Assembly (NCBI RefSeq): GCF_002843305.1 | Contig: NZ_PGSG01000012.1 | Coordinates: forward strand, 1 to 32,179 | Source: Streptomyces barkulensis | Lineage (GTDB): Bacteria > Actinomycetota > Actinomycetes > Streptomycetales > Streptomycetaceae | Length of the DNA: 32,179 nt | Direction of reading: 5' to 3' | Part shown: piece after piece, positions 31,800-32,179 of the stretch | Position numbering within the stretch: the stretch's first letter is position 1 | Layout: every line of letters starts with the position of its first letter | The notes under the pieces: model-generated | Seen by the model: the letters and a program-made list of their open reading frames with translations, nothing else | Database searches by the model: none | What the model was told of the DNA's origin: nothing | Position numbers and translations under genes: made by a program

Positions 31800-32107
31800 C
31801 TGCTCGGCCTCGTCCGGGGACGGTCGATCTCCTGGGCAAAAAACACCGAGGCGGCCTTCAGGATCTCGTTGGCCCGCCTCAACTCGGCGTTCTCCTTGCG
31901 GAGTTCCTTCAACTCGTCGCGCTCGGCGGTCGTCAGCCGGTCGTCACGCTCGCCGGCGTCCGCCTCGGCCTGGCGGACCCAGGACCGCAGGGCTTCCTTG
32001 TGGATGCCGAGGTCGCGGGCGACGTGGGCCACAGGGCGGCCGGTCGCGCGGACCTCGCGCACCGCCCGCTCACGCAGCTCATCGGGGTACTTACGGGGTG
32101 CTGGCAT
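31796..32107 (-). CDS. IS3-family OrfA (helix-turn-helix protein)
   Basis: The 103-residue product has a HTH_Tnp_1 domain (KYPDELRERAVREVRATGRP, then HVARDLGIHKEALRSWVRQ) and a C-terminal leucine-zipper-like coiled coil (LKELRKENAELRRANEILKA) used for multimerisation. It ends with VFFAQEIDRP, the usual end of OrfA in this family, and contains the slippery site. AAGGAGAA precedes the ATG. OrfA binds the element's ends and limits transposition when made alone. Confidence 0.9.
   Translation of the reverse strand: MPAPRKYPDELRERAVREVRATGRPVAHVARDLGIHKEALRSWVRQAEADAGERDDRLTTAERDELKELRKENAELRRANEILKAASVFFAQEIDRPRTRPSR
31837..31843 (-). promoter_or_regulatory. Candidate -1 frameshift site in the IS3-type element
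   Basis: The minus strand reads TTTTTTG inside orfA. A -1 shift there joins the orfA frame (AASVFF) to the open orfB frame (CPGDRPSPDEAEQVIDHL), which would give the OrfAB transposase. Confidence 0.65.
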
Positions 32108-32152
32108 TGCTCGTGGTTCTCCTTACGCCTGGAAGCGTAACCCAGGCTTGAG

Positions 32153-32179
32153 GGACTCCACGAAGATCAGTACAGCTCA
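32153..32179. repeat. Left inverted repeat of the IS3-type element
   Basis: Read from the end of the window on the minus strand it begins TGAGCTG and includes TTCGT and GAGTCC, like the right end. Confidence 0.75.

Larger units (their letters stand above)
30876..32179 (-). mobile_element. IS3-family insertion sequence, 1304 bp
   Basis: Two overlapping reading frames (orfA and orfB) lie between inverted repeats that both begin TGAGCTG. Reading inward, the two ends agree at about 21 of 27 positions, sharing TGAGCTG, TTCGT and GAGTCC. The left end of the element, upstream of orfA, coincides with the last base of the window. The right end lies within the first codons of the lipoprotein gene. Target duplication cannot be tested because one flank is missing. 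Confidence 0.85.

Overview
The window is very GC-rich DNA with actinomycete codon use. It holds the paired telomere genes tap and tpg, a cellulase with CebR/CelR-type operators, a GH10-CBM2 xylanase and many GTG or overlapping ATGA starts. This points to Streptomyces or a close relative, in a terminal arm of a linear chromosome or on a linear plasmid. The first base lies at the outer inverted repeat of an IS5-type element and the last base at the outer inverted repeat of an IS3-type element, so the window may be a whole draft contig cut at two multicopy insertion sequences.

Layout. 1-987: IS5-family element. 988-2001: long leader with one possible small ORF. 2002-10912: ten co-directional genes, most overlapping by 1-10 bp, encoding an orphan PaaA-like diiron protein, a radical SAM enzyme, ACP, KAS II, InhA/FabI-type enoyl reductase, KAS III, alpha/beta hydrolase, phosphopantetheinyl transferase, PaaI-type hotdog protein and acyl-activating ligase. 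This looks like a compact fatty-acid-type biosynthetic cluster whose product I cannot name. 11043-15382: LacI-family regulator divergent from a GH6 cellulase with three operators between them, then a GH10 xylanase and a strong terminator. 15675-20943: TesB-like thioesterase, decayed AraC regulator, MFS exporter lacking most of TM7, TetR regulator coupled to a flavin monooxygenase, DUF3995-like membrane protein. 21196-21549: small secreted protein. 21825-24489: tap-tpg operon preceded by three GGGTTAAA repeats.

24854-27030 is the most striking part. A Ro60 orthologue (rsr) is preceded, on the same strand, by three consecutive Y-RNA-like modules. Two of them are tRNA-like but in circularly permuted order: anticodon-like arm, T arm, closed acceptor hairpin, D arm. 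All three share the 10-mer GTGCGCAGGC in the base of the Y stem. The array runs from a candidate promoter at 27002-27007 to a terminator-like hairpin whose 3' arm carries the rsr ribosome binding site.

27299-32179 is a patchwork typical of chromosome ends: hypothetical genes, a helix-turn-helix remnant, a WD40 C-terminal fragment, and a lipoprotein gene whose first codons were replaced by the IS3 insertion.

All family assignments come from reading motifs and gene order; no database search was run.
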